From UBA9300 sp032260385 (GTDB lineage Bacteria > Bacteroidota > Bacteroidia > Bacteroidales > VadinHA17): a stretch of 64,000 bases of DNA. The stretch spans positions 4,257 to 68,256 of the forward strand of contig JAVVEL010000014.1 in assembly GCA_032260385.1 (NCBI GenBank). Reading direction: 5' to 3'. Under the pieces are notes generated by a model. The model ran no database searches, was not told where the DNA came from, and saw only the letters and a program-made list of their open reading frames with translations. Below, piece after piece: positions 17,320 through 25,649 of the stretch; position 1 is the stretch's first letter, and each line of letters opens with the position of its first letter. Both the position numbers and the translations under genes were made by a program.

Positions 17320-19185
17320 TTAAAAAGATTTAGTTATGCCCAGTTCATTATTATATTCACTGAGTGTTTCCAGTAAGTTTGATCTTATACTTATAAAGTG
17401 ATTAATGCCCTCGCTCCTTAGTTCGTCAATACATGCGGGCTCTCCTGCAACAACAAGTATGGATTTATTTTTCAGCAGTTTATTGCTACGGACTGCATAT
17501 TCCGGGTATTCCTCATCAGAGCTGCATATTACCACAATGTCTGCTCCTGCCTCGCCTGCTGCCTGAACTCCCTCCTCCGGTGAGTCAAAACCGGTATTGT
17601 CAATAATCCTGTAACCTGCACAGCCGAAGAAGCCATTTGCAAACTGGGCCCTTGCCTTACGCATTACGGGATTACCAATGGTTAACAGAAAGACCACAGG
17701 TGGCTTTTCCATACGGTCCACGGCCATCCGCAGGTCTTCAAACTCTTCGGCAGCCCTGAATAAGGTCAGAGGCTTCACCTCGTACTCACCTTTCTTTTCG
17801 GCAGGTCTTTGAGGTTGGTCACTCCTTATCCTGTCCCCAGCGTTGGGAAAAATATTTGTGCCAAGCAATTTTTCCTTCCTTCTCCTTATGTTTGTCTTTC
17901 TTCTGTCAGCAGTTTCCCTGACACCAGACTGTATTGTCTCTTTCTGCAGGGCAGAAAGGAAGCCTCCCTCATTTTCAACATCAACAAAGAGCTCCCAGGC
18001 ATGCTCAGCTATTGACGCTGTAAGTTTTTCAATATAATAAGAGCCGGCCGAGGGGTCATTCACCTTATCAAAATGAGATTCTTCCATTAGCAGCAGCTGC
18101 TGGTTCCGTGCTATCCTTTCCGAAAATTCCGACGCTTCACTGAAAATGCTGTCAAAAGGCCGGACAGTGAGCGAATTGGTTCCACCCAGTGTTGCCGACA
18201 TTGCTTCAGTCTGTGTTCTCAGCATATTCACATAGGGATCATATACTGTCTTATTCCATTCACTCGTAAGGGAATGAACATAGATTTTGCAGGCCTCTTT
18301 TGAACTGGGTTTATAAGCATCCACTATCCTGGCCCACAAGACCCTGGCAGCCCTCATCCTTGCTATTTCCATGAAATAATTTGATCCTATGCCGAATTTG
18401 AATCCCATTGACCTTGCAGCTATATCGGTATTTATTCCCCTGTCAGTCAGCCCGGACAGGTATTCACTGCCCATTGTAAGCGCAAATGCAAGCTCTTTTA
18501 CGATTCCTGAGCCGGCATTACCAAAAGCTGCCCCGTTAATACTTATAAGCCTGTAATTTTCAAGGTATTCGGCGCTCTTTACCAGGTCGGCAAGATAATC
18601 CATGCCATCACTGACATGTACACACAGGGTGCCATTTACCATCAGTCTCCCCAGCGGATCTGTCTCTATAGCTCCCCTGACACTGCCAGGTTTTACACCT
18701 TTCTGACGGAGGTAAGAGGCAAAAACGCCGAAAAGCTCCTTTGCCCGTCCCTCTGTGGAGAAATTGAGTTCAATGCTTTCGCAAAATATCCCCTTGAGGA
18801 GTGCATCCATAAGTCCGGGTGTGAACTCTGCTCCTTCACCGAAAACAAAACCAAGCGACGTGACTCCCCTGTTAAGGATCTCAAGGGCTTTCCGGTTTGC
18901 TTCAACCGGATCTTTAACAATAATATCCTGCCTTACATACCACTCATTCCTGCCGGGGTAGCATCCCCTGAGGAAGGGATATTCACCCGGAGGGCTATCG
19001 ATATGGGGTAAAGATTCTATGTCCTCCCTGCGGTAAAAAGGGTCCACGCTGAATCCCTCCATTGTTTTCCAGACGAGCTTCTTTTCGAAATCCTGGCCCT
19101 TAAGGTCAGCTTTCAACCTGCTCATCCATTCTTCTTTTGTTACAGGGGGAAACTGTTTAAAGAGTTTTTCTTTTTTTTCCGGCAT
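17320..19185 (-). CDS. mutA: Methylmalonyl-CoA mutase small subunit
   Basis: Non-catalytic partner of MutB in the heterodimer. At 621 residues it shares the barrel architecture (YPFLRGCYPGRNEWYVRQ, ISINGAAFGNAGSG, the MRAARVLWARIVDAYKP segment, DPSAGSYYIEKLT) but has lost the cobalamin ligand. The equivalent of DGHDRGAK is absent, and the C-terminal domain reads NTGFDSPEEGVQAAGEAGADIVV. This is the expected difference between small and large subunits. It precedes mutB in the operon. A promoter-like pair of boxes lies just upstream at 19211-19243. Confidence 0.95.
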   Translation of the reverse strand: MPEKKEKLFKQFPPVTKEEWMSRLKADLKGQDFEKKLVWKTMEGFSVDPFYRREDIESLPHIDSPPGEYPFLRGCYPGRNEWYVRQDIIVKDPVEANRKALEILNRGVTSLGFVFGEGAEFTPGLMDALLKGIFCESIELNFSTEGRAKELFGVFASYLRQKGVKPGSVRGAIETDPLGRLMVNGTLCVHVSDGMDYLADLVKSAEYLENYRLISINGAAFGNAGSGIVKELAFALTMGSEYLSGLTDRGINTDIAARSMGFKFGIGSNYFMEIARMRAARVLWARIVDAYKPSSKEACKIYVHSLTSEWNKTVYDPYVNMLRTQTEAMSATLGGTNSLTVRPFDSIFSEASEFSERIARNQQLLLMEESHFDKVNDPSAGSYYIEKLTASIAEHAWELFVDVENEGGFLSALQKETIQSGVRETADRRKTNIRRRKEKLLGTNIFPNAGDRIRSDQPQRPAEKKGEYEVKPLTLFRAAEEFEDLRMAVDRMEKPPVVFLLTIGNPVMRKARAQFANGFFGCAGYRIIDNTGFDSPEEGVQAAGEAGADIVVICSSDEEYPEYAVRSNKLLKNKSILVVAGEPACIDELRSEGINHFISIRSNLLETLSEYNNELGITKSF

Positions 19186-19210
19186 TTTCCTGTCAATGAT
19201 GTTTACCGGG

Positions 19211-19243
19211 CAAAGTTAAAAGAAATAACTATGAATTAATCAA
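19211..19243 (-). promoter_or_regulatory. Candidate mutAB promoter
   Basis: On the minus strand a TTG (19243-19241) and TAACTTTG (19218-19211) are separated by 22 bases. The -7 element matches TAnnTTTG; the spacer is slightly long. It lies about 26 bases before the mutA ATG. Confidence 0.45.
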
Positions 19244-19311
19244 TGCTTTTTGTCAGTCTTTCGTGAATTCCATCCACTTATGCTTGTATATGGCTCCCTC
19301 TTCACAACGAT

Positions 19312-19440
19312 ACCTTTCAGCACCTAATCCTTGCCGAATTCCATCAGGTATGCTTTTATAAAGTCGTTGAGATCACCTTTCAGCACCTAATCCTTGCCGA
19401 ATTCCATCAGGTATGCTTTTATAAAGTCGTTGAGATCACC
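19312..19440. repeat. 63-bp exact tandem duplication of the prfB 3' end
   Basis: Bases 19312-19377 are identical to 19375-19440, giving a 63-base period (21 codons). The copy at 19375-19440 contains the last codons and stop of prfB; the other copy lies just past the stop. The junction shows microhomology. Inside the gene the unit is preceded by GTGCTGGATGGT, while the copy after the stop begins GTGCTGAAAGGT, the sequence that also follows the second copy. This is what a slipped or unequal exchange between the two similar 12-mers would leave. If the TAG stop were read through, the protein would gain a second copy of its tail (VLKGDLNDF...MEFGKD) and stop again. Confidence 0.95.
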
Positions 19441-20476
19441 ATCCAGCACTGCCTGGACATTGCCGGTTTCATAGTTTGTTCTGAGGTCTTTTGCCATCTT
19501 ATAGGGATGCAGGACATAGGATCTTATCTGTGAGCCCCATTCTATCTTTTTCTTTTGTCCTTCTATTTTATCCTTTTCTTCCATCTGCTTCCTGAGCTCC
19601 AGCTCATAGAGGTGCGACTTAAGTATTCGCAGTGCGTTTTCCTTGTTCTTCATCTGTGAACGTGTTTCCTGATTTTCGATAACAAGGCCGGTGGGCTGAT
19701 GCCGGAGACGCACCGCTGTCTCCACCTTGTTCACATTCTGTCCGCCCGCACCGCTTGACCGGAAGGTTTCCCAGGTGATATCAGAAGGATTGATTTCAAT
19801 ATCTATTTTTGAATCTATTACCGGCGAAACAAAAACTGATGCAAAGGTTGTCTGTCTCTTGCCCTGTGCATTGAAAGGAGATATACGCACCAGCCTGTGC
19901 ACACCGTTCTCGCTTTTGAGGTATCCGTAAGCCCTCTCGCCGGTGAACTCCAGTGTAACTGATTTTACACCCACTTCGTCTCCCGGAAGAAAATCAAGTT
20001 CCCTGACCTTATAGTCATTACGCTCACCCCACCTTATATACATCCTCATGAGCATGTCAGCCCAATCGTTGCTTTCCGTCCCCCCGGCTCCGGCATTGAT
20101 TTTAAGATAGGCACCAAGCTGGTCTTCCTCCCGGCGCAGCATATTCTTCAGCTCCAGCTCTTCAACCTGCTTCAGTGCAGAAGCATAACGGTCATCAAGC
20201 TCTCCTTCCCCTGCTTCACCTTCCCGGAAGAAATCATAAATTACCTGGAGATCATCAACGGCAGTACTCATTTCATCATACGACGACACCCAGGATTTGA
20301 GGACTGAAATTTTTTTCATCTGTTCCTCTGCCGCACCCGGGTCATTCCAGAAATCAGGCTTCCTGGTTATAAGTTCTTCTTCCTCAATCTGTTTCTTTTT
20401 GTTATCGATGTCAAAGAAACCTCCTTAACGCATCCCGGCGTTCCATTATATCTTTTATCTGTTCTGTAGAAACCAT
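19387..20476 (-). CDS. prfB: Peptide chain release factor 2, with programmed +1 frameshift
   Basis: Terminates translation at UGA and UAA. The complete gene needs a +1 shift. Zero frame starts at ATG 20476 (MVSTEQIKDIMERRDALRRFL) and meets an in-frame TGA at 20413-20411. Shifting +1 at CTT-TGA-C continues as DIDNKKKQIEEEELITRKPDFW and then MKKISVLKSW to a TAG at 19387, for about 362 residues, the normal RF2 length. Seen: the RF2-specific SPF tripeptide in VRISPFNAQGK and the catalytic GGQ in GAGGQNVNK. The frameshift is the known autoregulatory device: low RF2 favours shifting. The natural stop is TAG, which RF1, not RF2, reads. Its 3' end is tandemly duplicated. prmC, whose product modifies the GGQ, is in the window. 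Confidence 0.96.
20411..20425 (-). promoter_or_regulatory. RF2 programmed frameshift signal
   Basis: On the minus strand the mRNA reads AGGAGG (20425-20420), then TTT, then the slippery CTT and the in-frame TGA (20413-20411) followed by C. The internal Shine-Dalgarno-like hexamer has the same spacing to CUU-UGA-C as in Escherichia coli prfB. It is notable that an SD-like element works here in a genome where SD sequences before start codons are weak. Confidence 0.93.
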
Positions 20477-20492
20477 AGTTACCAGTTTTCTG

Positions 20493-20523
20493 CAAAATTA
20501 GCTTTTTGATATTGTACTCACAA
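20493..20523 (-). promoter_or_regulatory. prfB promoter
   Basis: Minus strand: TTG (20523-20521) and TAATTTTG (20500-20493) with a 20-base spacer, 16 bases before the prfB ATG at 20476. Both elements match the Bacteroidota -33/-7 consensus. It overlaps the divergent promoter of the VanZ-like gene. Confidence 0.6.
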
Positions 20524-20539
20524 GAATTTAGTACTTTTG
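20512..20539 (+). promoter_or_regulatory. Promoter of the VanZ-like gene
   Basis: Plus strand: TTG (20512-20514) and TACTTTTG (20532-20539), 17-base spacer, 19 bases before the ATG at 20559. The region is shared with the divergent prfB promoter, so the two may compete for polymerase. Confidence 0.5.
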
Positions 20540-20558
20540 CAATTCTATCAGACAAAAT

Positions 20559-20954
20559 ATGGGTAAATTAATAAACAAATTCAGGCCCTATGCTAGAATT
20601 TTTCTTGCCGTATGGATTGTCCTGGTTATTGTCCTTGCCATTTTACCTGATTTGCCTGTCCCCAGGATAGGAGGCAAACAAATTCCCATCCGCCTAGATT
20701 ACCCGGTTCATTTCCTTGAACACACTCTGCTCGCCTTCCTGGCTATCATCTCTTTTGTAACAAAGCAAACACAAAAAAGAACTATATCCTTCACTTTGTA
20801 TTCACTTATTCTTTTTGCCCTTACGGTTGAATTTATTCAGATATTTCTGCCTTTTCGTTCCTTTGAGTTCCAGGAACTGGGTTTCAATATAGCAGGTATA
20901 CTAATAGGAACCATAATTGCCCTTCTGTCGATCGGGGAAAAGAAACAAAAATAA
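20559..20954 (+). CDS. VanZ-like membrane protein
   Basis: Protein of 131 residues with four hydrophobic segments: FLAVWIVLVIVLAILP, FLEHTLLAFLAIISF, ISFTLYSLILFALTVEF and FNIAGILIGTIIALL. The pattern LDYPVHFLEHTLLAFLA ... TVEFIQIFLPFRSFEFQELGFNIAG fits the VanZ-like family (H-x-x-x-[FY] ... E-x-x-Q-x-[FL]-[LIV]-P-x-R ... D/E-x-x-x-N). Family members include teicoplanin-resistance VanZ, but most are of unknown role, and the sequence does not support a resistance claim. It is divergent from prfB and probably monocistronic. Confidence 0.8.
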   Translation: MGKLINKFRPYARIFLAVWIVLVIVLAILPDLPVPRIGGKQIPIRLDYPVHFLEHTLLAFLAIISFVTKQTQKRTISFTLYSLILFALTVEFIQIFLPFRSFEFQELGFNIAGILIGTIIALLSIGEKKQK

Positions 20955-21026
20955 ATTATACCTTACTGACCGGGAAATATGCACTAAAAACATATCCCTT
21001 TTCTGTCAATATTGGATCCATAAATT

Positions 21027-21034
21027 TATCTTTG
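21027..21034 (+). promoter_or_regulatory. -7 box TATCTTTG before the M20 gene
   Basis: TATCTTTG fully matches TAnnTTTG and lies 25 bases before the ATG at 21059. No well-spaced -33 box was identified. Confidence 0.45.
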
Positions 21035-21058
21035 GTTTACTAATTAAAATCACCAATC

Positions 21059-22594
21059 ATGAAAGCACCAAGGCTGACCAGCACGTTAATAAGTTTTTTA
21101 CTTCTAATCCCTTTTCTTTCCTCAGCACAGGAAAATATTGTTGAGGTAGCGGCTGCCAGGCTGTACAAGGAGAAAAAAACAGCCCTTCAATATCTCGAGC
21201 AGGAAAGTACGATCAACAGGTTCGGGACCATCTCGGATAAGATCTGGAGCTATGCCGAACTGGGTTTACAGGAATTTAAATCATCTGCCCTTCTTATTGA
21301 AACACTTGAGGATGAAGGCTTTGCCGTTGAGCAAAACGTAGCGGGCATGCCCACCTGTTTTGTGGCTACCTGGGGCGAAGGGAAACCGGTTATTGGTGTA
21401 CTGGGCGAATTTGATGCCCTTCCCATGCTCTCACAGAAAGGCAGGGTTCCTTACAAGGATCCAGTTGTAAGAGGAGCCCCGGGCCATGGTTGCGGACACA
21501 ATATGATGGGAACCGCCGGTGTGGCAACCGTTATCGCAGTTAAGAAAAGTATGGAGGAAAATAATATCAAAGGAACAATTAAATTCTTTGGTTCACCGGC
21601 TGAGGAAACTGTCATAAGCCGCCCCTACATGGTCAGGGAAGGTGTTTTTGAAGGAGTGGATGCTGTCATTGATAATCACTCCTCCGGCAACATGGCTACC
21701 GATTACGGTGTCAGCGGCAATGCTCTCATTTCAGTTATATTCACCTTCAGTGGCAAAACTTCGCATTCTGCCGGTGCTCCCTGGGAAGGAAGAAGTGCCT
21801 TGGATGCAGTGGAAATAATGAATATCTCCGCCAATTACCTGAGAGAACACCTGCATTATACACACAGGATGCATTATGTTATAATTGAAGGAGGAGAAGC
21901 CCCGAATGTTGTTCCTGATAAAGCCTCCGTATGGTATTATGTCAGAAATACTGATGAGCGTATTGAGGAAATGTATGAGAAAATTGTAAATTGCGCCAGG
22001 GGTGCAGCCCTTGCAACAGGTACCGGGTTGGAAGAGATAAGGGTACTTACCGGTGTTCACCAGCGGCATGCGAACCGGGGGATGGCTGAACTGATACAGT
22101 CAAATATTGAATTGCTTGGTATGCCTGACTGGACAGATGAGGAAAATGAATTTGCAAAGGCACTTCAGAAGGAGCTGGGAAGAGAAGAAAAGGGCTACCC
22201 TGAAGAGGTGTCGCCATTGAAATCACCTTCTGGAATACAGGTAGGCGGAGGATCATCGGATGTAGGTGAAGTAACACTTGTGGCCCCTACCGCCACCCTG
22301 AGGTTTCCGGCTGGCGTGCCGGGGATGATTGGTCATCACTGGTCGGCAGTGTCGGCTTACTATGGATCGGCCGCATGGAAGGGTCTCAATGCAGGGGCAA
22401 GGGTGATGGCCTCCACAGCCATTGACCTGCTGACCAAACCGCAAATGTTGGATAAAATCAAAAATGAGTTTGAAGAATACTCAAAGGATCATCCCTATAA
22501 ATCACTCCTGCCCGAAGGAGCCGAGCCTCCTCTGGACCTGAATAAGGAACTGATGGAAAAATACAGGACGCTGATGGAAGAGGCTGAAAAATAA
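21059..22594 (+). CDS. Exported M20-family amidohydrolase (AbgB-like)
   Basis: Metal-dependent amidohydrolase of 511 residues, similar in layout to aminobenzoyl-glutamate utilization protein B. Seen: a signal peptide (TLISFLLLIPFLSSAQ), then M20 motifs: GVLGEFDALPML, GHGCGHNMMGTAG (metal His), SPAEETV (catalytic Glu region), and VVIDNHSSGN-like HSS. A dimerisation domain begins near residue 225 (SGKTSHSAGAPWEGRSALDAVEIM). The C-terminal part contains GGSSDVGEV and GMIGHHWS, typical of this subfamily. It probably cleaves peptide or amino-acid amides outside the cytoplasm; the true substrate is not evident. It has its own -7 box and is followed 21 bases later by rnhB. Confidence 0.87.
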   Translation: MKAPRLTSTLISFLLLIPFLSSAQENIVEVAAARLYKEKKTALQYLEQESTINRFGTISDKIWSYAELGLQEFKSSALLIETLEDEGFAVEQNVAGMPTCFVATWGEGKPVIGVLGEFDALPMLSQKGRVPYKDPVVRGAPGHGCGHNMMGTAGVATVIAVKKSMEENNIKGTIKFFGSPAEETVISRPYMVREGVFEGVDAVIDNHSSGNMATDYGVSGNALISVIFTFSGKTSHSAGAPWEGRSALDAVEIMNISANYLREHLHYTHRMHYVIIEGGEAPNVVPDKASVWYYVRNTDERIEEMYEKIVNCARGAALATGTGLEEIRVLTGVHQRHANRGMAELIQSNIELLGMPDWTDEENEFAKALQKELGREEKGYPEEVSPLKSPSGIQVGGGSSDVGEVTLVAPTATLRFPAGVPGMIGHHWSAVSAYYGSAAWKGLNAGARVMASTAIDLLTKPQMLDKIKNEFEEYSKDHPYKSLLPEGAEPPLDLNKELMEKYRTLMEEAEK

Positions 22595-22615
22595 AACAAT
22601 TTAAAACTCAAAAAT

Positions 22616-23233
22616 ATGCTCAGATCATTTTTCAGCAGGAAATTAACAGAAGCCGGATGCGATGAAGCAGGCCGGGGAGCACTTGCCGGCCCGGTAGTGG
22701 CTGCCGCGGTAATATTGCCAAGGCGATACAGGAACGAAATCCTGAACGACTCAAAAAAACTGTCGCCCCTCCTGCGTGAAACCCTCAGGAAGGAGATTTG
22801 TGAAAAGGCCTTATCCTGGAATGTTGCAATGGTTGATAATAATGAAATAGATCAGATAAATATACTCAGGGCAACATACAAAGCCATGCACCTGGCAATA
22901 GACGGACTAAGCAGGAAACCTGAATTTTTGCTCGTCGACGGTAATTATTTCATCCCTTTTAAAGATATCCCCTTCAAAACTATCATTGAAGGCGACGGCC
23001 AGTTCATGTCAATAGCAGCTGCATCAATACTGGCAAAAACTTACCGTGATGAATATATGATCAAGATCCATGATGAATATCCACAGTACGGCTGGAAAAA
23101 CAATAAGGGATATCCCACACCCGAACATAAAGAAGCTATTGAGAAATACGGGATTACACCCTATCACCGTAAAACATTTAACCTGGGAGATTCCCAGATG
23201 GACCTCTTTGAAGAAAAGAGCCTTGACCATTAA
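22616..23233 (+). CDS. rnhB: Ribonuclease HII
   Basis: Removes RNA from RNA-DNA hybrids, including single misincorporated ribonucleotides. At 205 residues it is complete. Seen: the first catalytic block AGCDEAGRGALAGPVVAAAVI (Asp and Glu), then NDSKKLSP, LVDGNYFIPF (Asp), GDGQFMSIAAASILAKTYRD, and YGWKNNKGYPTPEHKEAI near the end. All acidic metal ligands are present. It sits 21 bases after the M20 gene and 59 bases before dpp7, which has its own promoter. The window also carries a type I RNase H at 26246. Confidence 0.96.
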   Translation: MLRSFFSRKLTEAGCDEAGRGALAGPVVAAAVILPRRYRNEILNDSKKLSPLLRETLRKEICEKALSWNVAMVDNNEIDQINILRATYKAMHLAIDGLSRKPEFLLVDGNYFIPFKDIPFKTIIEGDGQFMSIAAASILAKTYRDEYMIKIHDEYPQYGWKNNKGYPTPEHKEAIEKYGITPYHRKTFNLGDSQMDLFEEKSLDH

Positions 23234-23254
23234 GTTTATAAAATAGTATATTTG
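23223..23254 (+). promoter_or_regulatory. Promoter of the S46 peptidase gene
   Basis: TTG (23223-23225) and TATATTTG (23247-23254) with a 21-base spacer. The -7 box is a full consensus match and lies 38 bases before the ATG; the -33 box falls in the last codons of rnhB. Confidence 0.5.
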
Positions 23255-23292
23255 AAGCTCAAAATATTTAAAAATTAAAAAATCAATTTTTC

Positions 23293-25440
23293 ATGAAAAG
23301 ACTAGTATCAATATTAATTGCTCTTATTCTTAGCCTGAATATGAGCCTGAGGGCTGATGAAGGGATGTGGCTGCTGCCACTGCTCGAACAGCTGAATATG
23401 GGCAAAATGACTGAGCTTGGCCTCGAGCTGAGCGCCGAGGAAATATACAGCCTGAATCAAGCCTCGATAAAAGACGCCATAGTTATTTTCGGCGGTGGCT
23501 GCACTGCCGAAATCGTTTCATCGCAAGGCCTCCTGCTTACAAATCACCATTGCGGATATGGCACTATCCAATCACACAGCACAGTTGAACACGATTACCT
23601 GAAAGACGGATTCTGGGCAATGTCAAAGGACCAGGAACTGCCAAACCCGGGACTGAGCGTAACCTTCCTTGTAAGAATTGAGGATGTTACCGACCGTGTC
23701 CTCAAAAATGTCACCCTGGAAATGACTGAAAGGGAAAGGGCCGATGCAATAAATGTTGTGAGAGAAGAAATAGTAAGTGAAACAACTGACGGTAATCACT
23801 ACCGCGCAAACGTTAGCTCATTTTTCGGAGGTAATAACTATTACCTTCTTGTTTATGAAATCTATAGTGACGTAAGACTGGTGGGCGCCCCTCCATCTTC
23901 AATAGGTAAATTCGGCCACGATTCTGATAACTGGGAATGGCCACGCCATACGGGCGACTTCAGCGTCTTCCGTGTTTATATGAGCCCCGATGGGAACCCC
24001 GCTGAATATTCCGAAGAGAATATACCCCTGAAACCAAGATATTACCTTCCTGTTTCAGCCAGTGGTATTGATGAAAACGACTTCGCAATGATCCTTGGCT
24101 ACCCGGGAGGAACACAGAGGTACATGACCTCATACGGCGTTGATGAAGTACTGTCAATCACCCACCCTAACAGGATCAAAATACGTGGCATACGCCAGGA
24201 AATACTTATGGCCGATATGATGGCCGATCCCAAAGTAAATATACAGTATGCATCAAAATATTCAGGATCATCCAATTACTGGAAATTCTCCATTGGTCAG
24301 AAACAGGGACTGGAGAGACTGAATGTTAAGGATGAAAAGGAAAAACTGGAGAAAAAATTTACCGAATGGGTGAGCAAAAACAGGAAGAGACAGGAAAAAT
24401 ACGGTAATGCACTGGATCTGATTAAAACCTCCATAGAAGGAAGGGCCGATTTCAATAATGCCCAGCAGTACTTAGCCGAATGCCTGATGCGAGGAACTGA
24501 ACTGCCGGCAATGGCTCGCAATGCCCAGGGACTGATTTCAGCACTGGCAAGTGAGGATGAAGAAGAAATAAATGAGGCCGTATTAAGACTTAAGAAAAGA
24601 GCCGAGGGATTCTATAAAGATTACAATCCCCCAACCGACAGGAAGGCAACAAAGGCAATGATAAAAGTCTTTAAGGAAGACATTGACCCATTATACTGGC
24701 CCGAATTTGTGGCACAGATAGATCAGCAATTCGGTGGGGATGTGGACAGGTATGTCGACTATATGTTCGATAATTCAATATTCACTTCCGAAGAAAAATT
24801 TATGAGCTTCCTGGCTAAGCCTGATGCCGAAAAGCTTGAAACCGACCCTGCCCTGAAAAACGGTATGGATGTTATGATGGTTTATCGCGACCTGATGCAG
24901 AAGTCGGGCGAGTTCGATACAAACCTGGAAAAAGGAAGACGCCTTTATATTGCCGGTCTGAGAGAAATGGATCCCGAACTGGTCCTCTATCCCGATGCAA
25001 ATTTCACAATGCGCCTGACCTATGGTTCAGTATTGCCCTACCAACCAAAAGATGCCGTAATATACAAACACTTCACAACTATGGAAGGAGTTATTGAAAA
25101 ATATATACCAGGCGACTATGAATATGACCTTCCTGACAGGCTTATAGAACTTTACGGGCAAAAGAAATTCGGAAAGTATGCCGATCCGGCCGGACATATG
25201 CCTGTGTGCTTCTTAACCAATTGTGATATAACAGGTGGCAACTCGGGAAGCCCGGTTATTAACGGTAAGGGTGAACTGATAGGACTTGCCTTTGACGGTA
25301 ACTGGGAAGCTATGAGCGGTGACGTGGCTTTTGAACCCGACCTGCAAAGATGTATCAGTGTTGATATACGCTATGTGCTCTGGATAATGGATATCTACGC
25401 CGGTGCCGGCCACCTGGTGGAAGAAATGGATATACGTTAA
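23293..25440 (+). CDS. S46-family dipeptidyl-peptidase (DPP7 type)
   Basis: Exopeptidase that releases N-terminal dipeptides from peptides in the periplasm. It has 715 residues with a signal peptide (LVSILIALILSLNMSLRA) and then DEGMWLLPLLEQLN, the conserved mature start of S46 enzymes. Catalytic triad: His in TNHHCGY (residues 85/86), Asp in WPRHTGDFSVFRVY, and Ser651 in GGNSGSPV. A helical domain occupies the middle of the protein. The S1-pocket position in FDGNWE is Gly669. In this family a Gly there goes with hydrophobic-residue preference (DPP7), while Arg goes with Asp/Glu preference (DPP11); this assignment is inference from recall. It is typical of peptide-fermenting Bacteroidota. It ends before a terminator-like hairpin. 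Confidence 0.94.
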   Translation: MKRLVSILIALILSLNMSLRADEGMWLLPLLEQLNMGKMTELGLELSAEEIYSLNQASIKDAIVIFGGGCTAEIVSSQGLLLTNHHCGYGTIQSHSTVEHDYLKDGFWAMSKDQELPNPGLSVTFLVRIEDVTDRVLKNVTLEMTERERADAINVVREEIVSETTDGNHYRANVSSFFGGNNYYLLVYEIYSDVRLVGAPPSSIGKFGHDSDNWEWPRHTGDFSVFRVYMSPDGNPAEYSEENIPLKPRYYLPVSASGIDENDFAMILGYPGGTQRYMTSYGVDEVLSITHPNRIKIRGIRQEILMADMMADPKVNIQYASKYSGSSNYWKFSIGQKQGLERLNVKDEKEKLEKKFTEWVSKNRKRQEKYGNALDLIKTSIEGRADFNNAQQYLAECLMRGTELPAMARNAQGLISALASEDEEEINEAVLRLKKRAEGFYKDYNPPTDRKATKAMIKVFKEDIDPLYWPEFVAQIDQQFGGDVDRYVDYMFDNSIFTSEEKFMSFLAKPDAEKLETDPALKNGMDVMMVYRDLMQKSGEFDTNLEKGRRLYIAGLREMDPELVLYPDANFTMRLTYGSVLPYQPKDAVIYKHFTTMEGVIEKYIPGDYEYDLPDRLIELYGQKKFGKYADPAGHMPVCFLTNCDITGGNSGSPVINGKGELIGLAFDGNWEAMSGDVAFEPDLQRCISVDIRYVLWIMDIYAGAGHLVEEMDIR

Positions 25441-25463
25441 AAGGAACGGCGAAAGACAACCGA

Positions 25464-25481
25464 GCCTCGAGTCATCGAGGC
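25464..25481. repeat. Small perfect inverted repeat
   Basis: GCCTCGA (25464-25470), four-base loop, TCGAGGC (25475-25481). It lies in a GC-rich stretch between dpp7 and the terminator hairpin and has no T tract of its own. The stretch 25441-25540 has no coding signal that I can support. Confidence 0.6.
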
Positions 25482-25539
25482 GAGCTCACGAGCGGATAGT
25501 GATTGTGGCTGGTGGGAGCGAGTAAACGACGAACGGCGG

Positions 25540-25577
25540 AGGGCAAAGGGTTCATTTCTTTTGCCCTTTGTCTTTTT
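25540..25577 (+). terminator. Probable terminator between dpp7 and marC
   Basis: AGGGCAAA (25540-25547) pairs with TTTGCCCT (25560-25567) over a 12-base loop, followed by a T-rich run (TTGTCTTTTT). It would end transcription from dpp7. Confidence 0.7.
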
Positions 25578-25619
25578 CACGGCCTTAATATGGCTCTGTC
25601 TGCCTTAGCCTATATTTAT

Positions 25620-25627
25620 TATCTTTG
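25620..25627 (+). promoter_or_regulatory. -7 box TATCTTTG before marC-family gene
   Basis: TATCTTTG is a full TAnnTTTG match, 22 bases before the ATG at 25650 and after the terminator. No clear -33 box was seen. Confidence 0.45.
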
Positions 25628-25649
25628 TGCCAAAATATAGTAAACCCTG

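Noticed and set aside
19387..20476. prfB as a frameshifted pseudogene
   Set aside because: The break is exactly the known CTT-TGA-C recoding site with its SD stimulator, and the combined protein has the full RF2 length.
25441..25540. Possible small RNA or repeat element in the GC-rich gap after dpp7
   Set aside because: Apart from one 7-bp inverted repeat and a terminator hairpin, no promoter or conserved RNA shape was recognised.
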